43,332 nucleotides of DNA from an uncultured Oscillospiraceae bacterium (GCA_900754965.1 CAAEEO010000046.1:1-43332), one strand, 5' to 3'. Positions 33,686 to 42,523 are shown, counted from the stretch's first letter. Notes: generated from the letters alone by a model not told the origin. A program made the numbers and translations.

Positions 33686-35476
33686 GTGAGAGGAAAAAAA
33701 GCCATCGCCGCCGCAGTATGCGGTATCCTGACATTGGAGGCGCTGTTTCTGCCGGTTTCCGCCGCACAGACCGGCTCTGCTGTCCTGACAGACCCGCCCT
33801 GCGCCGAGCAGACCGTTCCGTCGGCACAGCCGCTCCCGGATGTGTCCCCCGCTCCGGCAAAACTGACCTTTTTCCTGTTTGACGGGGAGGGCGGCACCCT
33901 CACCGCCGACGCATCCGTTGGCGGCTGCGTCACCGCGCCGGATTATCCTGCAGTATATGAAGATCAGGTGTTCGCCGGATGGCGAACCCAACCTGACACC
34001 GGCAAGGCAGAATATGCCCCCGGGCAGGAGATTCCCGTCACCGGGGACGCCTGTTTTTATGCCGTCTGGCGGCCCCGCCAGTCTTGCACCCTCACTTTTC
34101 AGACCAACTTCGGCAATCAGACCCGCTCCGTCCTGGAAGGCGGCACTCCCGCCCGGCTGCCCAGTCTGCCGGACCGGAACGGTCTGCGTTTCGTCGGCTG
34201 GCAGGGAGAAAACGGCCTGCGTCTGTTTCCGGAGCGTTCCACCGTCTGGCAGGACGGCGTTTACACCCCGCTGTATGCCCCGGCGCTGACCACTGACCAC
34301 ACGACCTATATCCAGGGCTACCCGGACGGCTCGTTTCGTCCTGCCGCCCCCCTGACCCGGGCCGAGGCCGCCGGGATGCTCACCCGCCTGATGCAGACCC
34401 TCCCGGACAGCGACCGCACTTTCCCGGATGTGCCGGACAGTGCCTGGTATGCCCGACCGGCCGCCGTGACAGTGGAACTGGGCGCCATTCTCCCCGATGC
34501 AGACGGCTCGTTCCGGCCGGACGAACTGATTACCCGGGCCGAGTTCCTCTACGCACTGACAGGACTGTTCCCCACGGAGGCCGCCCAGCCGGCCTTCTCC
34601 GATGTGCCGGAGGACAACTGGGCCGGCCCCGCCATCGATCTTGCCGCTGCCCGGGGATGGGTCAGCGGATACGGTGACGGCACCGTCCACCCTGACGACC
34701 CTGTCACCCGGGCCGAGGCGGTGAGTATCCTCAACCGCGCCATGGGCCGCATCGGAGGTCTCTCCGCCCACAGCTATCACATTGCGCGATTTTCTGACCT
34801 GCCTGCCGATCACTGGGCCTTCCTGCCTGTGATGGAGGCCGCCACGGAACACACGCCGGATCTATCCCAAGGGGATGAGATCTGGACGGACTACCCGGAA
34901 ATCATCCTTTCCCCGGGATTTCACTATGTAAACGGGGAGCTGACCTATGTGGACCCCGCCACAGGCTGGTATGTCTCCGACACCACTGTGAACGGATTTC
35001 AGTTTGACAGCACGGGGCTGTACACCTCCGGTGACACGGAATTGGACGGCTATGTCAAACAGGTGCTGTCCCAGATTACCGACGCCTCCATGTCCCGGGA
35101 AGAAATGCTCCGGGCCGCTTATGACTACACCCGGGATCAGTTCACCTACCTGCGCCGGAATTATTACCAGATCGGGGATACCGGCTGGGAAATGCAGGAG
35201 GCGCTGACCATGTTCCGCACCGGCTACGGCAACTGCTACTGTTTTACCGCCGTGTTCTACTATCTATCCCGGCAGCTTGGCTATGAGAGCACCGCCATTT
35301 CCGGTGTGGTAGGCACCAACCGCTCGCCCCATGGCTGGGTGGAGATCGACTTCAACGGCATCACCCACATTTTCGACCCGGAGCTGGAAATGGCCTATCG
35401 GAAAAAGGGCGTGTATCAGTACGACTTCTTCCAAATGCCCTACAGCCAGGTGCCCTGGCCTTATGTCAAAGGGTGA
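33686..35476 (+). CDS. exported SLH-domain transglutaminase-like protein with InlB B-type repeats
   Basis: 596 aa, read from GTG 33686 (GGAG 9 nt upstream), since a signal peptide follows at once (basic MRGKK, hydrophobic core, cut near VSAAQ, ~26). Domains in order: two InlB B-repeat-like units (~58-129 and ~132-200, with FAGWRTQ and FVGWQGE). Three SLH repeats follow (~205-240, ~246-295, ~304-355), with GYPDGSFRP, TRAEFLYAL and GYGDGTVHP, expected to bind secondary wall polymer. A short aromatic repeat region comes next (~410-450). Last is a transglutaminase-like domain (~472-570) with candidate Cys517 (GNCY), His549 (SPHGW) and Asp564 (FDPE). Bacterial relatives are often thiol proteases or crosslinkers. 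Its C-terminal half is paralogous to the protein encoded at 38787. Confidence 0.85.
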   Translation: MRGKKAIAAAVCGILTLEALFLPVSAAQTGSAVLTDPPCAEQTVPSAQPLPDVSPAPAKLTFFLFDGEGGTLTADASVGGCVTAPDYPAVYEDQVFAGWRTQPDTGKAEYAPGQEIPVTGDACFYAVWRPRQSCTLTFQTNFGNQTRSVLEGGTPARLPSLPDRNGLRFVGWQGENGLRLFPERSTVWQDGVYTPLYAPALTTDHTTYIQGYPDGSFRPAAPLTRAEAAGMLTRLMQTLPDSDRTFPDVPDSAWYARPAAVTVELGAILPDADGSFRPDELITRAEFLYALTGLFPTEAAQPAFSDVPEDNWAGPAIDLAAARGWVSGYGDGTVHPDDPVTRAEAVSILNRAMGRIGGLSAHSYHIARFSDLPADHWAFLPVMEAATEHTPDLSQGDEIWTDYPEIILSPGFHYVNGELTYVDPATGWYVSDTTVNGFQFDSTGLYTSGDTELDGYVKQVLSQITDASMSREEMLRAAYDYTRDQFTYLRRNYYQIGDTGWEMQEALTMFRTGYGNCYCFTAVFYYLSRQLGYESTAISGVVGTNRSPHGWVEIDFNGITHIFDPELEMAYRKKGVYQYDFFQMPYSQVPWPYVKG

Positions 35477-35510
35477 CCCGTTCATCAAACGATAAGAGAG
35501 TGAAGTATCT

Positions 35511-36941
35511 TTGGTTTTCAGTTCTGCGATCTTTCTGTTCGGATTTCTGCCGGCGGTCTTTCTGATTTACCGGCTGCTGCCCGGACTGCGTTCCAAAAAT
35601 ATCTGGCTGGCTTTCAGCAGCGTAGTGTTCTACGCCTTCGGCCAGCTGGCGTATGTGCCCCTGTTCCTCGGCTCTGTGCTGGTGAATTTCGGCATGGGTC
35701 TGCTGCTCCAGAGCGGCACCGCCCACCGGAAAGGGGTGTTCACACTGGCCATCCTGCTGAATCTGGGGGTGCTGGGCCTGTTCAAATACACGGATTTCAT
35801 CATCACCAACCTCAACGCCCTGTTGGGCACCCATATCCCCCTGACCTGGATTGAACTGCCCATCGGCATCTCCTTTTTCACCTTTCAGGGTCTCAGCTAT
35901 GTCATCGATGTTTACCGGGATCCCAACGCCGGCTCCCGAAATTTCGGAAAGGTGCTGCTGTACATCAGTTTCTTCCCTCAGCTCATCGCCGGTCCCATCG
36001 TGAAGTATCACGACATTGCCCGGCAGCTGGACTGCCGCACCCTTCATGCCGGAGAAACGGCGGCAGGGATGCAGCGTTTCATCACCGGTCTGGCAAAAAA
36101 GCTGCTCCTGTCCAACACCGCAGGGCTGATTGCCGACACGGTGTTCAACACGCTCCTCCCCGCCGGCACCCTGGACTGGCGGACAGCCTGGCTGGGCGGG
36201 ATATGTTACAGCCTGCAAATCTATTTCGACTTCAGCGGATACAGTGACATGGCCATCGGCATGGGTCACCTGTTCGGTTTTACCATTCCGGAAAACTTCC
36301 GCTATCCCTATGCCGCCTGCTCCATGCGGGATTTCTGGCGGCGGTGGCACATTTCCCTGTCCACCTGGTTCCGGGAATATCTGTATATCCCTCTGGGCGG
36401 CAACCGCCGGGGACTTCGGCGCACCCAGTGCAACCGAATGATCGTGTTTTTGTGCACCGGCATCTGGCACGGCGCCAACTGGACATTCATTCTCTGGGGC
36501 GTGCTCCACGGTCTGCTCACCGTATTGGAGGACATTGGCCTGATCCCCGTGGATAAACTGGAAAACAGCCGGGCAGGAAGACTGGTTTGCCGGATCTACA
36601 CCCTGCTGGCGGTCATGCTCCTGTTTGTGGTCTTCCGCGCCGAAAGTCTGGCCGATGCCGGTCGGCTCATCGCCGCCATGTTCACCGCTCCCGCCACGGC
36701 TTACGGCACATTCCTGCTCCGGGATCTGTGTCCCCCGGCAGTCTGTCTGCTGTTGGGCGTGGCCGTGATCACTGCCGTCGGCCCGATCCCCCGGCTGAAA
36801 GCCCGGTTTACCGCCCTGCCGGAACGCCAGAAACCTTTCTGGCTGGCACTGACCCGTCTGGGCAGTCTGGCGCTGCTGTGCCTGTGCGTGCTGAGCTTGG
36901 CCCAGGGCGGGTTCAACCCCTTTATTTACTTCCAATTTTGA
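35511..36941 (+). CDS. MBOAT-family (AlgI-like) O-acyltransferase
   Basis: 476 aa from TTG 35511 (VFSSAIFLFGFLP, the usual start of AlgI-like MBOATs); the RBS is weak. About eleven hydrophobic segments. The conserved core is complete: PIGISFFTFQGLSYVIDVYR, FPQLIAGPIVKY, YFDFSGYSDMAIG, WRRWHISLSTWFREYLYIPLGG (His280) and GIWHGANWTFILWG (His320, the likely catalytic His). These proteins pass acyl groups, usually acetyl, across the membrane for O-acylation of surface polysaccharide or teichoic polymer. The adjacent AlgX/AlgJ-like gene is the expected partner; 13 nt between coding regions plus a shared strand make one unit. Confidence 0.92.
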   Translation: MVFSSAIFLFGFLPAVFLIYRLLPGLRSKNIWLAFSSVVFYAFGQLAYVPLFLGSVLVNFGMGLLLQSGTAHRKGVFTLAILLNLGVLGLFKYTDFIITNLNALLGTHIPLTWIELPIGISFFTFQGLSYVIDVYRDPNAGSRNFGKVLLYISFFPQLIAGPIVKYHDIARQLDCRTLHAGETAAGMQRFITGLAKKLLLSNTAGLIADTVFNTLLPAGTLDWRTAWLGGICYSLQIYFDFSGYSDMAIGMGHLFGFTIPENFRYPYAACSMRDFWRRWHISLSTWFREYLYIPLGGNRRGLRRTQCNRMIVFLCTGIWHGANWTFILWGVLHGLLTVLEDIGLIPVDKLENSRAGRLVCRIYTLLAVMLLFVVFRAESLADAGRLIAAMFTAPATAYGTFLLRDLCPPAVCLLLGVAVITAVGPIPRLKARFTALPERQKPFWLALTRLGSLALLCLCVLSLAQGGFNPFIYFQF

Positions 36942-36960
36942 GTGCCGGGAGATCTTGCCT

Positions 36961-38316
36961 GTGAAACACCCTATTCTTCAAACAGTATATACCGGCGCAG
37001 CCATCGCCCTGTGTCTGCTCCCCAGTGCGGGGATGCTGCTGGCGGACCCGGTCCAGCCGGCAGCCAATCAGCTCCTGGCCCCGGCGCCTCACCTGCGCAA
37101 TGCCGACGGCAGTCTGAACGCCGCCCTGCTGTCCGATGTGACGGACTATATGGCTGACCATTTCGCCTTCCGGCAGGAACTGGTCACCGCCTGGGCCGGT
37201 CTGAACGCCGCCCTTGGCACCTCTACCCAAGAGGACATTCTGTTGGGCGCAGATGGCTGGCTCTATTTTCGGGATACCCTGGACGACTATATGGGCCGGG
37301 GCATGACAGACACGGAGCTGACCATGGCCGCGGAGAACCTGGCACTGATGCAGGAATCCGTCATCGCCCGGGGCGGTCAGTTCCTGTTCACCATTGCCCC
37401 CAACAAAAACAGCCTGTACCCGGACAATATGCCGGACTACATCCCCCATCAGCCGGAAACCTCCAATGCCGCCCGGCTCCCCGCCGCACTGGCCGAGGCC
37501 GGCGTGGCCTATGCCGATCTCTTCTCCCCTTTCCGTGCCCGACCGGAGCCGCTGTACTTTTCCACCGACTCCCACTGGACCCATCGGGGCGCGGCCCTGG
37601 CGGCGGACACCCTGCTGACCGCTCTGGGACGGGAAAGCCATTGGTTCTCCGGTTCTTTTCCGTTGGAAACTCCACACAAGGGCGACCTGTATGAAATGCT
37701 CTATCCCGCCGGTACCGCCACAGAATCGGACGCCCTGCCGGAATGGGATTTCACTTACGACAGCGACCCCAACGGCGGCAACGCCATCACCATTTCCACC
37801 CAAAGCGCCGCGGGGACGGGAACGCTCCTGTGTTTCCGAGATTCTTTCGGCATCGCCCTGCACCCCTATCTGGCCCAATCTTTCCAAACCGCGCGGTTTT
37901 CCCGGCAGACCGCCTATGACCTGACCCAGAGCGACAGTGATGTGGTACTCATTGAACTGGTGGAACGAAATCTGGATCAGCTGATCAAGATTCCCGGGGT
38001 GTTCCCCGCGCCGGAACGGCCCCGCCCCGAGACCCAGTCTCCCACGGAAACGGTCCCTATCCGGGTCCAGACCGGCCAGACCGCCGGAACGGCGGCGCTG
38101 CAGCTGGTCACCGGCACCCTCACCGGAGCCGACGGCGCCGAGCCGGTCTATCTTGCCGCCGGTGACACCTGCTATGCCTGCACCCGGATGACCGGCGCCC
38201 TGCCCGGCGAACTGGATTTTGCCGCCTGGCTCCCCATTGATGCCGGCACCGAACTGACTGTCATTTCCCGAACCGGAGAGACCTGGCAGGCCTTTTCCGG
38301 TTCGGTGGAATCATAA
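36961..38316 (+). CDS. AlgX/AlgJ-like (DHHW-type) SGNH acyltransferase partner protein
   Basis: 451 aa. GTG 36961 is chosen because GGGAG lies 9 nt upstream; TTG 36955 is too close to it. One N-terminal membrane segment or signal (~7-28) places the rest outside. Family marks: LLGADGWLYF, FTIAPNKNSLYPDNMP, DSHWTHRGA (Asp203, His205) and LCFRDSFG, the likely nucleophilic Ser block. In alginate-type systems such proteins receive the acyl group delivered by the MBOAT and transfer it to polymer. The DHHW motif reads DSHW here. After ~residue 345 a Pro/Thr-rich stretch leads to a ~75-residue beta-rich C-terminal segment not recognised. Confidence 0.85.
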   Translation: MKHPILQTVYTGAAIALCLLPSAGMLLADPVQPAANQLLAPAPHLRNADGSLNAALLSDVTDYMADHFAFRQELVTAWAGLNAALGTSTQEDILLGADGWLYFRDTLDDYMGRGMTDTELTMAAENLALMQESVIARGGQFLFTIAPNKNSLYPDNMPDYIPHQPETSNAARLPAALAEAGVAYADLFSPFRARPEPLYFSTDSHWTHRGAALAADTLLTALGRESHWFSGSFPLETPHKGDLYEMLYPAGTATESDALPEWDFTYDSDPNGGNAITISTQSAAGTGTLLCFRDSFGIALHPYLAQSFQTARFSRQTAYDLTQSDSDVVLIELVERNLDQLIKIPGVFPAPERPRPETQSPTETVPIRVQTGQTAGTAALQLVTGTLTGADGAEPVYLAAGDTCYACTRMTGALPGELDFAAWLPIDAGTELTVISRTGETWQAFSGSVES

Positions 38317-38343
38317 GAAACCATTGAAGAGAGGAATCGACCC

Positions 38344-38787
38344 ATGAAACATCTATCCGCATTTTGCCTGCCCCTGCTGATTGCCGCCATGCTGCTGACC
38401 TTTGCCGCCTGCGGCTCTGAGCAGGCCCCCGCCTCCACTTCCACACCCGTAGAAACCAGTGAACCGACACCTGCCCCCACTTCCACACCGGAGGCCACTC
38501 CCACACCGGAAGTTACCCCCACTTCTGACCCCGTTGTCACGCCTGTCCAGGAGCCTGTCACCCTCCCCCAGCCGACTCCCGTTCCGGATGCCGACCCCAA
38601 AGCCACGGCCCAGGGACTGGTGGGTTCTGACATTTCCGCACTGTACGCCGCCGTAGGCTATCCGACCTCTTCCAGCTATGCCCCCAGCTGTCTGGGCGAT
38701 GGTGAGGACGGCGAACTGCTCTACGATGGATTTACCGTCTACACCTATCGGGAAAACGGCGTGGAAACCATTCAGACCGTACTGTAA
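38344..38787 (+). CDS. small Pro/Thr-rich lipoprotein
   Basis: 147 aa. A signal peptide ends in the lipobox TFAAC (Cys ~23), so it is a predicted LspA substrate anchored on the outer face of the membrane. Residues ~26-85 are a low-complexity Thr/Pro/Glu linker, typical of wall-spanning spacers. The C-terminal ~60 residues (SDISALYAAVGYPTSSSY ... DGFTVYTYRENG) form a small folded unit. It faintly resembles SmpA/BLIP-like lipoprotein modules, but no firm family call can be made. Its TAA overlaps the next gene's ATG by one base (TAATG), implying coupled expression with the second transglutaminase. Confidence 0.75.
   Translation: MKHLSAFCLPLLIAAMLLTFAACGSEQAPASTSTPVETSEPTPAPTSTPEATPTPEVTPTSDPVVTPVQEPVTLPQPTPVPDADPKATAQGLVGSDISALYAAVGYPTSSSYAPSCLGDGEDGELLYDGFTVYTYRENGVETIQTVL
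38435..38535 (+). repeat. low-complexity Pro/Thr-coding repeats
   Basis: Repeated short units such as CCCACTTCCACACCGGA and CCACTCCCACACCGGA encode the TSTPE/TPTPE linker of the lipoprotein. Such in-frame repeats can vary in number between strains. Confidence 0.6.
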
Positions 38788-40103
38788 TGAACCAACAGAG
38801 AACATCAATCACCCAAAAAGCGGCGGCCATTGTCTGTGCAGCCGCCGCTTTTGCTGTCCTGGCTGTCGGACTATGGCACGGAGACAGCTGCACCCTGACC
38901 TGTCTCTATCCCGACGGCACATCCCAGACCTACCGCACCCTGCGGGGATTCTCTCCCTGGAATCTCCCCAGACCGGTTCAGGAGGGCTGGACTTTTGTAG
39001 GCTGGCAGGACGACCAGGGGAACCTTTTGTCCCCCGGCAGCGTCAAACCCCGTGAAGATATGACCGTTACCGCCCAGATGGCTCCGGCGCTGAACACCGG
39101 GGAACACATTGCCTATCTGACCCCGGCAGAGCAGGATCTGTTTCTGCCGGACGCCCCCCTCACTGCCGGGCAGGCAGAGGAAATGCTGGACCGACTGACT
39201 CTGATTGAGGAGGAGCAGACCTTCTTCTCCCAGAGTCCGGAGACTCCGGTGGATCGTCAGACCTTTTTGACGGTGCTGCGGAAACTGTATCCCGCTGACC
39301 GGATGCCCGCCGTATTGCAGGACAGGACAGACGGCCCCTTGACCCGGGGACAGAGCGTACAGATTCTCAACACCCTCCTGAACCGAAACGCCGGAGCGTC
39401 CCACACCCAGGCTCAGGTGGGCGTGCTGCCGGATGTCCCGCCGGATCATCCCCTCTACGGGGATATGGCCGAGGCCGCTGTGTCCCACCATTGTTCCGGA
39501 GACAGCTGGACGGACAGCACACCCCTTCCCAAACCGGAATCCGGTCTGCGGCAGGTGGGACTGGATTTGCTGTGCGTCGGGCCGGACGGACACCTGGTCC
39601 GCAGCGGCAACTGGGGCAATTTCCAGTTTGACGCAGCCGGCCGATACACCAGCGGGATGCCGGAACTGGACGATCTGGTGCGACAGGTACTGGACGAGAT
39701 CCTCGCCCCGGATATGACGCCCCTGGAGCAGCTCCGGGCCGCCTATGACTACACCGTGTCCAGTTTTTCCTATCTGCGCCGGAATTATTACCAGGTGGGC
39801 GAGACCGGTTGGGGGGCTGAGGAGGCCTATACCATGCTCTCCACCGGATACGGCAACTGCTATTCTTACGCCGCCACCTTCTACGAACTGGCCCGGGCAT
39901 TGGGGTTTGACCCCGTGCTGATCAGCGGCCTGGTGGGAACAGACCGGTCTCCCCACGGCTGGGTGGAGTTGGAACTGGACGGCGTACACTATACCTGCGA
40001 CCCGGAATTGGAAATGACCTACCACCGGGATCGCGCCTATCGCGTCCCCGATATGTTCCTGATGCCGGACTTCATGTCCGCCGAATGGACTTATCGGCAC
40101 TGA
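38787..40103 (+). CDS. membrane-anchored transglutaminase-like protein, paralogue of the 33686 gene
   Basis: 438 aa. An N-terminal membrane anchor or signal (~12-30) is followed by one InlB B-type unit (~35-97, FVGWQDD). The next ~100 residues have the spacing of SLH repeats (DAPLTAGQAEEMLDRL, DGPLTRGQSVQILNTLL) but have lost the typical aromatic and Gly positions. The C-terminal transglutaminase-like domain (~312-410) has Cys358 (GNCYS), His390 (SPHGW) and Asp405 (CDPE). It matches the first paralogue almost block by block: LRRNYYQ, TGYGNCY, RSPHGWVE, DPELEM. The degenerate SLH region suggests it no longer binds wall polymer in the same way. Coupled to the upstream lipoprotein gene. Confidence 0.82.
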   Translation: MNQQRTSITQKAAAIVCAAAAFAVLAVGLWHGDSCTLTCLYPDGTSQTYRTLRGFSPWNLPRPVQEGWTFVGWQDDQGNLLSPGSVKPREDMTVTAQMAPALNTGEHIAYLTPAEQDLFLPDAPLTAGQAEEMLDRLTLIEEEQTFFSQSPETPVDRQTFLTVLRKLYPADRMPAVLQDRTDGPLTRGQSVQILNTLLNRNAGASHTQAQVGVLPDVPPDHPLYGDMAEAAVSHHCSGDSWTDSTPLPKPESGLRQVGLDLLCVGPDGHLVRSGNWGNFQFDAAGRYTSGMPELDDLVRQVLDEILAPDMTPLEQLRAAYDYTVSSFSYLRRNYYQVGETGWGAEEAYTMLSTGYGNCYSYAATFYELARALGFDPVLISGLVGTDRSPHGWVELELDGVHYTCDPELEMTYHRDRAYRVPDMFLMPDFMSAEWTYRH

Positions 40104-40175
40104 TTCGACTGTTTTCGCCCGGCTTTTGGCGTATGCTGATGGCCGGAGCCACACCAAAAAGGAGGGAAATCACCC

Positions 40176-41399
40176 ATGAAATTCAGAACGATCGCCGCGC
40201 TGCTCTCCGCCGCGCTGCTAAGCCTGATTCTGACCGGCTGTCAGTCCGATGCCCAAACGCCTGAGTCCACCACGACTCCGGAAGTTTCTGCCGCTCCGAC
40301 CCCTGAGCCCGCCCCGGTATTTCTCGCCCGGCTGGACAGTACCCTCTACCGTTCCGCACCGGAGTTTTCCGAGGAAACCGTATTGGGCGCGCTGCCCAAG
40401 GGGGCCCCGGTCACGGCACTGGATGCCCAGCAGGACGGTTTTGAGCAAGTCCGGCTGGCAGATGGACAGGAAGTCTGGATCTATGGCTGGTATCTCCGGT
40501 CGGAAGACCCGGTGAAACAGCGGCAGCGGGAAGTGGCATACGAAAAGCAGAAACTGGCCAGTCCCACCTATGAGGACGCAGCCGCTTTTCTGGATGCAGA
40601 AGAGAGCCGAACCTATACCTGCATGGCCAATCTCCTCAACTGCCGGGCAGACCCCTCCCGCCAGGCTCCCATCCTCTACCAGATTGCCTTTGGAACGGAG
40701 CTGACGGTGTTGGGTCGGGACGGGGACTTTTATCTCTGCCGCCTGAAAGACGGAGGCATCGTCTACTGCTACCAGGAATATCTGACCAACGAGGCCACCT
40801 ATGTGGAATTGGAAAACGCCGTGGATCTGCGGGTATTCATGCCCACCGCGGACTTCGAGATGCTCTTCGCCTCCTCCAACAACATCACCGGCGCGGCCAT
40901 GTACCCCGCCATTCCCCTGCTGGAACGGGAAACTGCCGAAATGCTGGCCCAGGCTCAGGAGATTTTCCGTGCCGACGGGTACTCCATCAAGATCTACGAC
41001 GCCTATCGGCCCAAATCCGCCCAGTTTCAGCTGTACGACATCGTGCAGGATTCCCGGTTCATCGCCGACCCCTACCGTGGGCAATCCTGGCATCAGTTGG
41101 GGCGGGCCATCGATATGTCTCTGGTGAACATGGCCACCGGCGAAGAACTGGAAATGCCCACCCCCATGCATACTTTCTCCACCGACGCCTCCCGGTTCAG
41201 CAGTGAACTCTGGTCGGAACAGGCCCGGGCCAATTCCGATTATATGACGGAAGTGATGACTTCCGTGGGATTCGGCACCATCACCACCGAGTGGTGGCAC
41301 TTTGAAAACACCGCCCCCGGGAATTTCCTGGACCCCAACCCGGATTATGACAGTTTTGTCTATAAACCCATAGCGGAGTACAACGGCCCCACCCATTGA
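40176..41399 (+). CDS. lipoprotein D-Ala-D-Ala dipeptidase (VanX-like, peptidase M15) with SH3-like domains
   Basis: 407 aa, RBS AAGGAGGG. Lipobox LILTGC (Cys22), then a Thr/Pro spacer. Two SH3-like wall-binding units follow at ~48-108 (ALPKGAPVTAL ... VWIYGWYL) and ~147-203 (NLLNCRADPSRQAPILYQI). The C-terminal M15 zinc peptidase (~208-400) has YDAYRP (Arg278), SWHQLGRAIDM (His306, Asp313) and TEWWHFEN (Glu372, His375): all VanX-type residues are present. It should cleave D-Ala-D-Ala or related D,D-dipeptides at the cell surface. Unlike VanX of resistance clusters it is exported and has no vanH/vanA neighbours, so wall turnover is more likely than glycopeptide resistance. Confidence 0.9.
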   Translation: MKFRTIAALLSAALLSLILTGCQSDAQTPESTTTPEVSAAPTPEPAPVFLARLDSTLYRSAPEFSEETVLGALPKGAPVTALDAQQDGFEQVRLADGQEVWIYGWYLRSEDPVKQRQREVAYEKQKLASPTYEDAAAFLDAEESRTYTCMANLLNCRADPSRQAPILYQIAFGTELTVLGRDGDFYLCRLKDGGIVYCYQEYLTNEATYVELENAVDLRVFMPTADFEMLFASSNNITGAAMYPAIPLLERETAEMLAQAQEIFRADGYSIKIYDAYRPKSAQFQLYDIVQDSRFIADPYRGQSWHQLGRAIDMSLVNMATGEELEMPTPMHTFSTDASRFSSELWSEQARANSDYMTEVMTSVGFGTITTEWWHFENTAPGNFLDPNPDYDSFVYKPIAEYNGPTH

Positions 41400-41402
41400 C
41401 GA

Positions 41403-41439
41403 AAAATCCCCCTGTTCCGGCAGGGGGATTTTCTCTTTT
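41403..41439 (+). terminator. intrinsic terminator after the M15 dipeptidase gene
   Basis: A perfect 12-bp stem AAAATCCCCCTG (41403-41414) with its complement (41421-41432) across a 6-nt loop, followed by CTCTTTT. The flanking A and T runs make it usable in both directions. Confidence 0.9.
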
Positions 41440-41464
41440 CCAGGCGGCCGGACCGTGGTAAAAT
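41437..41464 (+). promoter_or_regulatory. promoter of the nitroreductase gene
   Basis: TTTCCA (41437-41442), 16-nt spacer, TAAAAT (41459-41464) with TG one base upstream (extended -10). The -35 is poor; the extended -10 is the main support. Confidence 0.5.
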
Positions 41465-41512
41465 AGAGGCAGCATCGGACGCTCTTCCGTCCGGACAGAA
41501 AGGAACTACGCT

Positions 41513-42034
41513 ATGAACGAAACGCTGCAAACTATGCTGACACGCCGGAGCATCCGGCAATATCGTCCCGACCCGGTTCCCCGGGAACTGATCGATCAGA
41601 TCCTGCAGGCCGGACTGTACGCCCCCAGTGCCCGGGGCAACCAGAGCACCATTCTCCTGGCCGTCACCAACAAAGACCTGCGGGATCGGCTCTCCCGGAT
41701 GAATGCCCAGGTCAACGGCGCCCAGGGCGACCCCTTTTACGGTGCGCCGGTGGTTCTGGTGGTACTGGCAGACCGCTCTCTGCCCAACTGGCAATATGAC
41801 GGCCCCATCGTGATGGAAAACCTCATGCTGGCCGCCCATTCTCTGGGATTGGGCAGCTGCTGGATTCACCGGGCCAAAGAGGTGTTCCAGTCCCCGGAGG
41901 GGCAGGAGATTCTCCGCACACTGGGCGTCACCGGGGATTACGAAGGCGTCGGCCACTGCGTCATCGGCTGGCCGGAAGGCCCCGCTCCGGAACCCCGTCC
42001 CCGGCGGGAGGGCCGGATTTTCCATATCGACTGA
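41513..42034 (+). CDS. nitroreductase-family FMN oxidoreductase
   Basis: 173 aa, RBS AAAGGAA. TRRSIRQYRPDPVP at the N-terminus and APSARGNQST supply the FMN-binding Arg/Ser/Asn residues. AAHSLGLGSCWI and the C-terminal IGWPEG are usual family blocks. These flavoproteins reduce nitro, quinone or other electron-poor groups with NAD(P)H; the physiological substrate is unknown. It is a single-gene unit between two terminators, on its own promoter. Confidence 0.92.
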   Translation: MNETLQTMLTRRSIRQYRPDPVPRELIDQILQAGLYAPSARGNQSTILLAVTNKDLRDRLSRMNAQVNGAQGDPFYGAPVVLVVLADRSLPNWQYDGPIVMENLMLAAHSLGLGSCWIHRAKEVFQSPEGQEILRTLGVTGDYEGVGHCVIGWPEGPAPEPRPRREGRIFHID

Positions 42035-42050
42035 CCCGCCCCAGCGCAAA

Positions 42051-42093
42051 ACTCCCCGGCAGAGCCATCAGGCCCCGCCGGGGAGTGGTTTTT
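42051..42093 (+). terminator. intrinsic terminator after the nitroreductase gene
   Basis: ACTCCCCGGC (42051-42060) pairs with GCCGGGGAGT (42077-42086), followed by GG and TTTTT. The minus-strand reading is followed by TTTT, so it may also end the convergent gene at 42125. Confidence 0.85.
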
Positions 42094-42124
42094 ATGCTGT
42101 TCTCAGACTTTTTCCCTCACCCAT

Positions 42125-42523
42125 TTACTTCCGTCTATGATAGATTGCAAAGGTGATTTTCAGATTGAGGTACAGCAGCGCCATGGACAGCAGGGGCATC
42201 AGCAGGCCGTACATCCCCAGAAAGGGCAGCAGTCCACCGTCCGCCGCCCCAAGCTGATGGGACGCCCATTTCCAGAGCACCACACAGACCCCGGGCATCT
42301 GCACCGTCAGGAAAATCACCCATTTCTTCACGCCCACAGCACACAGCAGCACCGCCGTGGCATAATACTGCAAAACGATGGAAAGCACCGTCCCCACCGG
42401 CTGCATCCGCCAGAGGACTGGCTCAAACAGCGCCGGGAAAAACCCCTCCAACCGAAGGAACAGCGCCACAAAAAACAGGGGAATCAGCGCCAGCGCCATG
42501 GAGAGCTGTTTTTCTTTCTCCAT
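42125..42523 (-). CDS. small multi-pass membrane protein, function unknown
   Basis: 132 aa from ATG 42523 (MEKEKQLSMALALIP), with AAGGAAG ~8 nt upstream. The frame is open further upstream, but that part is AT-rich promoter DNA. About four hydrophobic segments span the protein, with a basic C-terminus (YHRRK). Composition and topology are those of a small integral membrane protein; no family motif is recognised. It has its own strong promoter with a G8 run in the spacer. It is convergent with the nitroreductase gene. Confidence 0.7.
   Translation of the reverse strand: MEKEKQLSMALALIPLFFVALFLRLEGFFPALFEPVLWRMQPVGTVLSIVLQYYATAVLLCAVGVKKWVIFLTVQMPGVCVVLWKWASHQLGAADGGLLPFLGMYGLLMPLLSMALLYLNLKITFAIYHRRK

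Noticed and set aside
40176..41399. vanX glycopeptide-resistance gene
   Set aside because: The catalytic residues are VanX-like, but the protein is an exported lipoprotein with SH3-like domains and there is no vanH, vanA or vanRS nearby; wall turnover is more likely.
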